Shown here piece by piece: positions 1 through 5,288 of a stretch of DNA of 5,288 nt. The stretch is taken from positions 1 to 5,288 of the forward strand of contig JAKAZF010000247.1 of assembly GCA_021826605.1 (NCBI GenBank). Direction: 5' to 3'. This DNA is from Planctomycetota bacterium (GTDB lineage Bacteria > Planctomycetota > Phycisphaerae > WQYP01). Below the pieces are notes generated by a model. The model was not told the DNA's origin and did no database searches. It saw nothing but the letters and a program-made list of their open reading frames with translations. Each line of letters begins with the position of its first letter. Position 1 is the first letter of the stretch. The translations under genes and the position numbers were made by a program.

Positions 1-844
1 ATTCCGGTTCCGCCCGTTCGAGCGTATGCGTGACGGCATCGATGATCTTGCCAATTGGCTCCAGCAGAGCTTCGCGTATTTCTTCACTGGTGATAATACA
101 TTTGCGGGGCAGGCCGCTGATCATATCACGTCCGCGAACCTCCATGGTGGTTTCCGGCCCCACAGCGCTGGCCGACCCAAGCTCAATTTTGATGCGTTCA
201 GAAAACTGTTCGCCAATCATGAGGTTGTAGGTTTTTTTCATGTGATTGACGATGGCTTCATCAAAATTATCGCCCGCTGTACGGATGGATTCGGAGACGG
301 CCATATCGCCAAGGCTGATGATTGCAACTTCCGTGGTGCCCCCGCCAATATCCACAATCATGCTGGCGGTTGGTTCACGGATGGGCAGGCCTGCACCAAT
401 GGCGGAAGCCATGGGTTCACTGACCAGATAAACGCGGCGGGCCTCGGCCTGCAATGCGGAATGAAATACGGCCTGCTTTTCAACGGCGGTAATACCTGAA
501 GGTATGGCGATCACAACGCGCGGACGCACAAAGCGGCGTCGGCCATGAACGCGGCGGATAAAATAAGTCAGCATGGCTTCGGTGATTTCAAAATCACTGA
601 TGACGCCATCTTTCAGCGGGCGCACGGCGGTAATATTTCCCGGGGTTTTCCCGAGCATCTCTTTGGCAACCAGCCCCACCGCGTTGCCGTTGTGCAAGAC
701 GATGTTGGTGCCTTTTTTTACCGCAACTACCGAAGGCTCGTTAAGGACAATACCCTGTCCACGCACACATACCAGCGTGTTGCATGTACCGAGGTCTATG
801 CCCATATCGAGGGAAAACCAACCCAACATTGAATCAAAAAACAC
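1..844 (-). CDS. mreB: Rod shape-determining protein MreB, C-terminus cut off by window edge
   Basis: Bacterial actin homologue that polymerises with ATP on the inner face of the cytoplasmic membrane and organises lateral cell-wall synthesis with MreC, MreD, RodA and PBP2. Seen here: the phosphate-1 motif GIDLGT at about residues 15-20, then LNEPSVVAV; VSEPMASAIGAGL with the likely catalytic Glu143; the phosphate-2 motif DIGGGTTEVAI from Asp165; and the MreB-typical RIKIELGSA and ITSEEIREALLEPI blocks. The frame is open to base 1 after about 281 codons. MreB proteins are usually about 335-350 residues, so the last 60-70, including the C-terminal adenosine-binding motif, lie outside. I chose GTG at 844 because GGAG (857-854) sits 9 nt upstream and the resulting N-terminus (MFFDSMLGWFSLDMGIDLGT) resembles the amphipathic membrane-binding helix of other MreBs. 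ATG at 829 is the alternative but has no ribosome binding site. Cys21 replaces the usual Ala after DLGT. Identity is very secure; the start is moderately so. Confidence 0.96.
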   Translation of the reverse strand, partial: MFFDSMLGWFSLDMGIDLGTCNTLVCVRGQGIVLNEPSVVAVKKGTNIVLHNGNAVGLVAKEMLGKTPGNITAVRPLKDGVISDFEITEAMLTYFIRRVHGRRRFVRPRVVIAIPSGITAVEKQAVFHSALQAEARRVYLVSEPMASAIGAGLPIREPTASMIVDIGGGTTEVAIISLGDMAVSESIRTAGDNFDEAIVNHMKKTYNLMIGEQFSERIKIELGSASAVGPETTMEVRGRDMISGLPRKCIITSEEIREALLEPIGKIIDAVTHTLERAEPE

Positions 845-853
845 GCCAAAGCG

Positions 854-857
854 CTCC
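854..857 (-). promoter_or_regulatory. Ribosome binding site deciding the mreB GTG start
   Basis: GGAG on the minus strand lies 9 nt before GTG 844. The in-frame ATG at 829 is preceded by a T-rich stretch with no Shine-Dalgarno match, so this site favours the GTG start. Confidence 0.5.
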
Positions 858-880
858 GCGACAGAACCCTGAACTTACCG

Positions 881-929
881 GTGATGGCGAACGCGGCATC
901 CCCGTGTGTTGCCGAACACGGCTATCCCC
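881..929 (-). repeat. Imperfect tandem repeat upstream of mreB
   Basis: On the minus strand, unit 1 (929-906) and unit 2 (903-881) both begin GGGGAT and continue as GCCG-GTTCG-C-A-CAC. By hand alignment 20 of 23 aligned bases match with one single-base gap, and the units are separated by 2 bases. Unit 1 also contains a short hairpin, GTGTT-CGGC-AACAC (919-906). The repeat ends about 36 bases before the mreB start codon, so it would lie in the leader or promoter region. It could be a regulator-binding site or simply a local duplication. I found no convincing -35/-10 pair in this 251-base gap. Confidence 0.5.
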
Positions 930-1095
930 GCCCCCTACCGGCCTGATCACAGGATACCACATTATCGGAGTTACGGGTATGGGCCGAGAATGGTGATCCG
1001 GATTTATCACACGCTGTCTGCGTCGGCACCGGACTGATTCCAAACTGACTTAAGTGAGCTTCCGGCATACCGACACCTTACATGGCGGTAAAAAA

Positions 1096-1239
1096 TTAGA
1101 AACCGATCATGGTCTTATATTCAATGGCAATGTAAATCAAGGAACCTAAGGTTGCGAGAAAAGCAATAATGGCCAATGCGGAATATATATTGGGCTGCGG
1201 CCGAACAGTTATTCGGGTGGGCGGGTTTACACGTGACAT
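1096..1239 (-). CDS. Small single-span membrane protein of unknown function (47 residues)
   Basis: I do not recognise a named family. The frame encodes 47 residues: a basic, proline-containing N-terminus with Arg3, Arg9 and Arg13 (MSRVNPPTRITVRPQPN), one hydrophobic segment at about residues 18-39 that would span the membrane, and a short tail EYKTMIGF. The positive charges before the span predict a cytoplasmic N-terminus. The start is ATG 1239 because GGGAG (1249-1245) lies 5 nt upstream. A longer reading from 1308 has no such site and adds an uncharacteristic leader. It sits 154 bases after the coiled-coil gene and 251 bases before mreB, all on one strand, with no clear promoter of its own, so co-transcription with the coiled-coil gene is plausible. 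It may be a small partner subunit of an envelope complex, which is inference only. That it is a real gene rests on the ribosome site plus the clean membrane segment. Confidence 0.72.
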   Translation of the reverse strand: MSRVNPPTRITVRPQPNIYSALAIIAFLATLGSLIYIAIEYKTMIGF

Positions 1240-1352
1240 GACAACTCCCGGCAAATCACAAAATTCAACTCTCAAGAGCATGGCTTCAGACCTATTTGAA
1301 GGAAGCACCTGCCCGTGGTAACCGCAGCTTTTTACGAGCCAGCGGGATAACA

Positions 1353-1377
1353 GCTAAAGGCCTCAAGCGCCTTTGGC
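1353..1377. other. Inverted repeat downstream of the coiled-coil gene
   Basis: A 9-base stem with a 7-base loop (arms 1353-1361 and 1369-1377; core AAAGGC/GCCTTT) begins 16 bases after the coiled-coil stop codon. As minus-strand RNA it has one C-A mismatch; as plus-strand RNA that position is a G-U pair. No T-run follows in either direction, so it does not qualify as an intrinsic terminator. It might act as an mRNA 3' or processing hairpin between the coiled-coil gene and the 47-residue gene. Confidence 0.3.
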
Positions 1378-1393
1378 CCTTTATAAGCGAACC

Positions 1394-2266
1394 TCAGATC
1401 CCTGGTCCGCTCATGACCATTTCGTTCGGCGTAATGGTGGTACCGGGAGCCTGCAGTGAAACAACGCCCACGGATTCCGTAGCATCAGCTTTTTGCACCA
1501 CGACATCACCGATATACCGGCCATTGGAATAAATGGTCAGGCGGGTGCCTTTGGCCACCCCGTCCCTTGTGCCAAGCGAGGCACTGACATACGTATGGCC
1601 GTTGTAACTGGCAACCTTCATGACCGTACCATTCACTTGTACGGACGTGGGAACGCCGGCCACTGCATTGGATAGCGCGCCGGATGTCGGGCTGGAGGAT
1701 CGGGCGGCAACTTCCATCTTGGACATCTGCCGATGCAGCGAAGCCACACTTTCCTGGAGAACCTGTATGGTCTGCCGGGCGACATTGCGTTCATTGGTCA
1801 ATTCCGTAATGCGGCGACCGAGTTCAGCATTCTGATTCACATAAGTCAGGAGTTTCGGACGCATGGTATTGAGAATTGAATTCTGCCCGGCCACCTGCTT
1901 ATTCAAAGAGCTGACCGTGCTGGTCAAATCTGTGATGCTGGTCTGCAACTGGCTTTTGGCCACCCGCAGCTGCGCGATGGTTGTCTGGTCATCGGCGAGC
2001 TTGGACTGCACATCCAGAATGGTGTTGTTCAAACGGCCGGCTTTTTCCGCCCCGGCCTGAAGCGCGGCGGTTAGCTGGGTTTGCAAGTTGGTGTTAGCCT
2101 GCTGCAACTGACTGGTCATCGCCTGAGCTACAATCTGCGCTTTTTGCGATGTCGCCACCTGACCGCGATAATTCTGCTGCTTATCAGCAAACAGAATGAC
2201 CAGAACCGACAGCACCAGTGCCAGGACAAGCTGCAAGAGCACAAACGTTTTTGTTAGAGTATTCAA
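1394..2266 (-). CDS. Membrane-anchored coiled-coil protein with C-terminal beta-rich module (MreC-like architecture)
   Basis: Function unknown. The 290-residue product has a short basic N-terminus and a hydrophobic segment at about residues 8-27, an uncleaved-looking anchor that puts the rest outside the cytoplasm. Residues about 36-187 are Gln-, Leu-, Thr- and Asn-rich with heptad-like spacing, a long coiled coil. A Ser/Ala/Gly linker follows (about 188-207), then an 82-residue C-terminal module from 209 with alternating hydrophobics and the signatures SLGTRDGVAKGTRLTIY and YIGDVVVQKADATESVGVV. This order and length resemble MreC, and the DGV-KG pattern recalls the small beta-barrels of MreC and FlgT-type domains, but I cannot assign it to either. 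No cysteines are present. The start is TTG 2266, set by a perfect AGGAGG 5 nt upstream; no ATG lies nearby in frame. A TTGACA-type promoter lies about 100 bases upstream. The real mreC, if in the usual place, would lie past mreB outside the window. Confidence 0.88.
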   Translation of the reverse strand: MNTLTKTFVLLQLVLALVLSVLVILFADKQQNYRGQVATSQKAQIVAQAMTSQLQQANTNLQTQLTAALQAGAEKAGRLNNTILDVQSKLADDQTTIAQLRVAKSQLQTSITDLTSTVSSLNKQVAGQNSILNTMRPKLLTYVNQNAELGRRITELTNERNVARQTIQVLQESVASLHRQMSKMEVAARSSSPTSGALSNAVAGVPTSVQVNGTVMKVASYNGHTYVSASLGTRDGVAKGTRLTIYSNGRYIGDVVVQKADATESVGVVSLQAPGTTITPNEMVMSGPGI

Positions 2267-2271
2267 GAGGG

Positions 2272-2277
2272 CCTCCT
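2272..2277 (-). promoter_or_regulatory. Perfect Shine-Dalgarno for the TTG start
   Basis: AGGAGG on the minus strand, 5 nt before TTG 2266. It is the strongest ribosome site in the window and the main reason to accept the non-ATG start of the coiled-coil gene. Confidence 0.8.
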
Positions 2278-2363
2278 GTGGGTAAACAAATCCAAATCAG
2301 ACCACGTCAACTTCATGCCAAAGCAAAGATTTTACTCTGACTATCTCCCGCCGCAATTCCAGA

Positions 2364-2391
2364 AGTTTAATAGCCGGCGGCAACCTGTCAA
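2364..2391 (-). promoter_or_regulatory. Sigma-70-type promoter for the coiled-coil gene
   Basis: On the minus strand, TTGACA (2391-2386, a perfect -35) is followed after 16 bases by TAAACT (2369-2364, 4 of 6 to the -10 consensus), with an alternative TATTAA overlapping upstream. A T-rich stretch precedes the -35. The predicted start would be near 2357, giving a leader of about 90 bases before TTG 2266. The -35 is strong and the -10 only fair. Confidence 0.5.
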
Positions 2392-2399
2392 GGAAAAAA

Positions 2400-2459
2400 G
2401 GAATATTCCGATGTTTTCAGGCATTATTTTTTTGCTCACAGAGTCCCCGCACATCGGAA
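2400..2459. repeat. Palindrome and 9-bp inverted repeat upstream of the coiled-coil promoter
   Basis: GGAATATTCC (2400-2409) is a perfect 10-bp palindrome ending 8 bases before the -35 hexamer. Overlapping it, TTCCGATGT (2406-2414) is repeated inverted as ACATCGGAA (2451-2459), 36 bases apart. The placement suits an activator or repressor operator, or a long-range RNA stem at the end of accD mRNA. There is no T-run after the stem in the accD direction, so it is not a typical terminator. Confidence 0.4.
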
Positions 2460-2580
2460 AACCGGCGACTCCAACATTCATTTCCCCGTTTAACCATGCG
2501 GCTTACACGCTCCCAAACCTCTCGGTTCTGTGCCGTCAACCCTGCCGGAGCGCTTGGACCCAAATAAAAGCAGGATTTGT

Positions 2581-3450
2581 TCAACGACCAAAAAAATCGA
2601 CGCTTCGGGCGATGGCGGACCGCAATTCGCTGCGCGGAATGATGCGATCGATAAACCCCTTGGCCAGGAGAAACTCGGCTCGTTGGAATCCTTCGGGCAA
2701 TTCCATGCGAATGGTATTGGCGATCGTGCGCGGGCCGGCAAAGCCGATCATCGCTTTGGGTTCTGAAAAAATCAGATCGCCCAGCATCGCAAAGCTCGCG
2801 GTAACTCCACCGGTGGTGGGGTCGGCCAGGACACTGACAAATAAGCCGCCATGGCGGTGGTGCCGGGCTAGAGCCGCCGATGTTTTGGCCATCTGCATAA
2901 GACTGATGGTGCTTTCCTGCATGCGCGCCCCGCCCGAACAGGATATGATGACCACGGGCAGATGTTCCGCAGTAGCGCGTTCCACTGCGCGGGTAATTTT
3001 TTCACCTACGACCGCGCCCATGGAGCCAGCTAAAAATGTAAAATCCATCGCCGCAGCAATAATGGGACGGCCTTTAACAAACGCCCGTCCGGTCAGCACG
3101 GCATCTTTGGAGCCGGTAAGTTTCTGGGCTTCAAGCAATTGCTGCCGATACGCTTTTTTAGCGGAGAAACCCAATTGATCGGTGGGGGCGAGTTGCGCAT
3201 CCATTTCCTCAAAGGAGCCATGATCAGCAAGCATGGCAATGCGCTGGCGTGCTGATACACGGAAGTGATGCTTGCAGCCGGGGCAGGAATGGAAGTTTTC
3301 TTCCATTTCCTTCCGATAAATCATTTGATTGCATCCGGGGCACGCCAGCCACAGCCCCTCAGGCACATTAGCGTGCTTGCGGGCGGGGGCGAAATTTACT
3401 GAAGCATTTACGTGTGTTGATGTCTGTTGCAACATTGTCACCTGTGTCAT
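2581..3450 (-). CDS. accD: Acetyl-CoA carboxylase carboxyltransferase subunit beta
   Basis: AccD and AccA together form the carboxyltransferase that moves the carboxyl group from biotinylated AccB to acetyl-CoA, making malonyl-CoA for fatty acid synthesis in the cytoplasm. The 289-residue product has the diagnostic N-terminal zinc ribbon, CPGC at Cys37/Cys40 and CPGC at Cys56/Cys59, then the crotonase-fold domain: MDFTFLAGSMGAVVGEKI (135-152), the SCSGGARMQES loop (170-180), DPTTGGVTASFAMLGD (210-225), IGFAGPRTI (235-243) and LPEGFQRAEFLLAKGFID (251-268). Length matches the family. The first 30 residues are a poorly conserved extension. Start ATG 3450 is chosen because AAAGGA (3463-3458) lies 7 nt upstream; the frame extends to 3519 but without a comparable site. 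It is transcribed away from the kinase, probably from the promoter at 3567-3595. accA is not in the window. Zinc ligands and active-site glycines are all present, so it should be functional. Confidence 0.98.
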   Translation of the reverse strand: MTQVTMLQQTSTHVNASVNFAPARKHANVPEGLWLACPGCNQMIYRKEMEENFHSCPGCKHHFRVSARQRIAMLADHGSFEEMDAQLAPTDQLGFSAKKAYRQQLLEAQKLTGSKDAVLTGRAFVKGRPIIAAAMDFTFLAGSMGAVVGEKITRAVERATAEHLPVVIISCSGGARMQESTISLMQMAKTSAALARHHRHGGLFVSVLADPTTGGVTASFAMLGDLIFSEPKAMIGFAGPRTIANTIRMELPEGFQRAEFLLAKGFIDRIIPRSELRSAIARSVDFFGR

Positions 3451-3566
3451 GTTGTTTTCCTTTTGCCATCCGTTGCCGTTCACGCATTGCCCATCCTTGC
3501 AGTATGTCACTGCCGACAATGCCCGATAACCACGTACCCCGCCTTGGTGGTATTCATTAATCAGCT

Positions 3567-3605
3567 ATCATAAGACCCGGCCCGCCTCAAGGCAACGTTT
3601 TTTTT
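3567..3605 (-). promoter_or_regulatory. Sigma-70-type promoter for accD with upstream A-tract
   Basis: On the minus strand, TTGCCT (3595-3590, 4 of 6) and TATGAT (3572-3567, 5 of 6) are separated by the ideal 17 bases. An A8 run (3605-3598) sits immediately upstream of the -35, where an UP-element-like sequence would lie. Transcription would start near 3560, giving a leader of about 110 bases. Confidence 0.5.
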
Positions 3606-3675
3606 CCTTTCAGAAAGCCTGATGATGATAAATCCATCTTATATTTCACTTTTTTAACGGTTCCTGTGTTCCAAA

Positions 3676-3695
3676 GCCACAAAATGCCACAATAT
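3676..3695. repeat. Tandem decamer upstream of the kinase gene
   Basis: GCCACAAAAT (3676-3685) is followed directly by GCCACAATAT (3686-3695), identical at 9 of 10 positions. The 10-base period puts both copies on nearly the same face of the helix, as in head-to-tail regulator sites. It lies about 107 bases before the kinase start and about 80 bases upstream of the accD -35, so it could act on either gene or neither. Confidence 0.4.
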
Positions 3696-3801
3696 TACCT
3701 TTTTACGAATTTGAAAATATTTTTATCGGACGTTTCAGCACGGTTTTTTTGTGGAGACATGGCACCTGCTTTCCCGTAAATGGGAAAGTAACGTTATTGT
3801 T

Positions 3802-5288
3802 ATGGCTATGGTAAAAACCATCGCATCACGGTTTCGCCTTGGGGTCTTCAGCATCCTGCTGGCGTTGGTATGGATGCTGGTGTGCTTCGCAACGGCTGTG
3901 GCGCTGCTTTACACGGGATGGGAAAACAGCGAGATTGCCAAGACGACCCTGCGATCGCACCTGCTGGCCCAATCATTGCTCTCACGCCCTGCCCCATCAA
4001 AAAATCATTTCAGCGGTTATACGCTTTGGGCCAAACAGACACTTCCCCTGATACTTGAGCATCAGAGTTCCTATAAAAACGTTGCGTACGTTCTGATATG
4101 GAAAAGCGATGGAACCGTTGTGTTTCTCGCGCCTCAACGTCATAAGGCTTGGTCACTTGAAACCTCCTTTCTTGGCCACACGCTTGATCCCACACATTGG
4201 CCCACGCCTGCTGGTCAAGGCCTGACGGTACGAACCATCCGCAGAGCGCCCTGGAGAACTGACCAACGCACATATATAGATACACAAATTCCTCTGAATT
4301 GGCCCGGCACGCGGGCGATTCTCAGCGTGGGTTATGCGTCGGCCAGCTTTCAGACCGGATTTTTCCGCGATCTCCAACACATTATCGTACTGCTGGCGCT
4401 GGGAGTTGTTTTAGCAGGCCTGATCCTGGGAGTTTCGGCAATATGGATCACGCGGCGTCTGGAAAAAAGCCGCGCCCATTACGCCCGAACCCTTCTGGCA
4501 CGCACCAGTTTGCTAAGTGAACGCGGCATGTTGGCATCGGTCCTGGCGCATGAAGTGCGATCACCGCTGACCGCCCTGCGATTTAATCTGCATTTCATGC
4601 GAAGCCTGCTGGACGAGGCCAATCATGATCCGACACGCTACGCTGAACTTCTGCATTCCTGCGAACGCGAGGTGCGACGACTGGATTTGATGCTGGATGA
4701 TTTTCTTACCCGCACGCAAATTGTCGGCGACGCACGGGCCAGCTCCTTGAATGCTGTGGTGACTGAAGCCCTGGATTTTCTCCGGCCGGCCCTGACCCAT
4801 CAGGATATTCGTATTATCACTCACCTGGATCCAGCTGATCCGCATGTGTCCATCAGTTCCGATGAATTGCGCCAGGTGCTGTTGAATTTGTGCACCAACG
4901 CCCAGGAAGCCATGCTGCGGTCAGGAACGCTGGTTGTATCAACGGTTGCTGAACCGGACGATGCAATTCTTCTGGTGCGTGACAGCGGCACGGGCATGCC
5001 CCCGGACGTGCAGCAACGCTTATTTGATCCGTTTTTCACAACCAAACCGCGCGGCAGCGGACTGGGGCTGACGCTGGTGCGGCGGGTGGTTACCGGTGCG
5101 GGCGGCGGGGTATTTTTTGAAAGTGAACCGCAACGCGGAACCACGTTTCGCATTGTGCTGCCCCGTGCACTTCCCGCCGCGGTTGCCGGCCGGCGCACTT
5201 ATGATGATTTTAAGGATATGACGTCGTTGCGCTCCACGCTGGGTATACCAGTGGTACAATCTCCGCAGTCAGAAAAGGGATCACAGGA
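3802..5288 (+). CDS. Sensor histidine kinase, C-terminus cut off by window edge
   Basis: Membrane sensor kinase that autophosphorylates on histidine and passes the phosphate to a response regulator. In order: transmembrane segment at about residues 14-38; an extracytoplasmic region of about 150 residues (39-190) with no family I recognise; transmembrane segment 193-216; a linker of about 30 residues too short for a HAMP domain; the DHp helix with H-box LAHEVRSPLTAL (phosphoacceptor His250); and the HATPase_c domain with N-box NLCTNAQEAM (Asn362, Asn366), G1 box DSGTGMP (394-400), F box FDPFFTTK (408-415) and G2 box GSGLGLTLV (418-426). The FDPFFTTK/GSGLGL pattern is typical of NtrB/ZraS-like kinases, which often work with sigma-54-dependent regulators. 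The catalytic core ends near residue 455, and about 40 further residues run open to the window edge. Start ATG 3802 has only a weak ribosome site; GTG 3751 (in frame) and ATG 3808 are alternatives. All catalytic motifs are intact. The signal and partner are unknown. Confidence 0.95.
   Translation, partial: MAMVKTIASRFRLGVFSILLALVWMLVCFATAVALLYTGWENSEIAKTTLRSHLLAQSLLSRPAPSKNHFSGYTLWAKQTLPLILEHQSSYKNVAYVLIWKSDGTVVFLAPQRHKAWSLETSFLGHTLDPTHWPTPAGQGLTVRTIRRAPWRTDQRTYIDTQIPLNWPGTRAILSVGYASASFQTGFFRDLQHIIVLLALGVVLAGLILGVSAIWITRRLEKSRAHYARTLLARTSLLSERGMLASVLAHEVRSPLTALRFNLHFMRSLLDEANHDPTRYAELLHSCEREVRRLDLMLDDFLTRTQIVGDARASSLNAVVTEALDFLRPALTHQDIRIITHLDPADPHVSISSDELRQVLLNLCTNAQEAMLRSGTLVVSTVAEPDDAILLVRDSGTGMPPDVQQRLFDPFFTTKPRGSGLGLTLVRRVVTGAGGGVFFESEPQRGTTFRIVLPRALPAAVAGRRTYDDFKDMTSLRSTLGIPVVQSPQSEKGSQ

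Larger units (their letters stand above)
2267..2580. other. 314-base gap between accD and the coiled-coil gene
   Basis: No protein-coding frame in this stretch looks real. It contains the coiled-coil gene's promoter (2364-2391), the palindrome GGAATATTCC (2400-2409), a 9-bp inverted repeat with arms 2406-2414 and 2451-2459, an A7 run on the minus strand near 2427-2433, and the ribosome site at 2272-2277. No hairpin plus T-run follows the accD stop, so where accD transcription ends is unclear. Confidence 0.7.
3451..3801. other. 351-base divergent intergenic region between accD and the kinase
   Basis: This AT-rich stretch carries the start signals for both divergent genes. On the accD side: a ribosome site (3458-3463) and a promoter (3567-3595) with an A-tract. 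On the kinase side: a tandem decamer (3676-3695), several T-runs, and only a weak purine stretch GGGAAAG (3782-3788) before ATG 3802. The 11-bp palindrome CTTTCAGAAAG (3607-3617) lies just upstream of the accD -35. No convincing kinase promoter was found by eye, and nothing in the gap looks coding. Confidence 0.7.

Noticed and set aside
26..499. Plus-strand open frame of 157 codons at the left edge
   Set aside because: It is antisense to mreB, whose conserved motifs cover the same bases; the product resembles no protein I know.
834..1043. Open frame of about 69 codons on the minus strand upstream of mreB
   Set aside because: It starts at a TTG with no ribosome site, its product is Arg/Pro-rich with no domain or membrane character, and its end overlaps the mreB start. 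It also spans the tandem repeat, so it is most likely non-coding.
1353..1377. Intrinsic terminator after the coiled-coil gene
   Set aside because: The stem-loop exists, but no T-run follows on the minus strand and the stem has a mismatch in that orientation; kept only as an inverted repeat.
2545..2580. Terminator after accD formed by CCTGC/GCAGG arms
   Set aside because: The arms are only 5 bp with a loop of over 20 bases and no following T-run.
2315..3178. Long plus-strand open frame (287 codons) antisense to accD
   Set aside because: accD on the opposite strand has full family motifs. This frame is low-complexity Arg/Ser/Pro-rich, as expected from reading a coding strand backwards.
3760..3775. 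Possible sigma-54 promoter (TGGCAC) before the kinase
   Set aside because: The GG element is present, but the required GC at the -12 position is missing at the correct spacing.
4821..5198. Minus-strand open frames within the kinase gene
   Set aside because: They are antisense to the H-box and ATPase domain region, have no ribosome sites and give Arg/Ser/Thr-rich translations typical of shadow frames.

Overview
The window holds five protein-coding genes, two of them cut by the window edges. It reads as ordinary chromosomal DNA from a free-living, probably Gram-negative bacterium of intermediate GC content. The MreB N-terminal stretch (GIDLGTCNTLVCV, then LNEPSVVAVKKGT), a TTG start behind a perfect Shine-Dalgarno, and the pairing of a single-span coiled-coil protein with a tiny single-span protein suggest the Planctomycetes (Phycisphaerae-like) or wider PVC group. 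That placement is an inference from remembered family features, not a database result.

Layout: four genes lie on the minus strand, in transcription order accD (3450-2581), a membrane-anchored coiled-coil protein (2266-1394), a 47-residue single-span membrane protein (1239-1096) and mreB (844 to beyond base 1). A histidine kinase gene diverges from accD on the plus strand (3802 to beyond base 5288). The 351-base accD/kinase gap holds a good sigma-70-type promoter for accD and a tandem decamer nearer the kinase. The 314-base accD/coiled-coil gap holds a TTGACA-type promoter with a palindrome just upstream. The 251 bases upstream of mreB hold an imperfect tandem repeat of about 24 bp. I found no convincing intrinsic terminator and no RNA gene, mobile element, CRISPR array or phage trace.

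How the genes fit together: AccD is the carboxyltransferase beta subunit of acetyl-CoA carboxylase (malonyl-CoA for fatty acids). MreB is the actin-like scaffold of the cell-elongation machinery. The coiled-coil protein has the general build of MreC (N-terminal span, long coiled coil, C-terminal beta-rich module), which makes an envelope role conceivable but unproven. The kinase has an unrecognised extracytoplasmic sensor region and an NtrB-like catalytic core; its partner regulator, if linked, lies past the right edge. The most interesting part is the uncharacterised coiled-coil and small membrane protein pair beside mreB. I see no clear evidence of a novel defence, mobile or RNA-based system.
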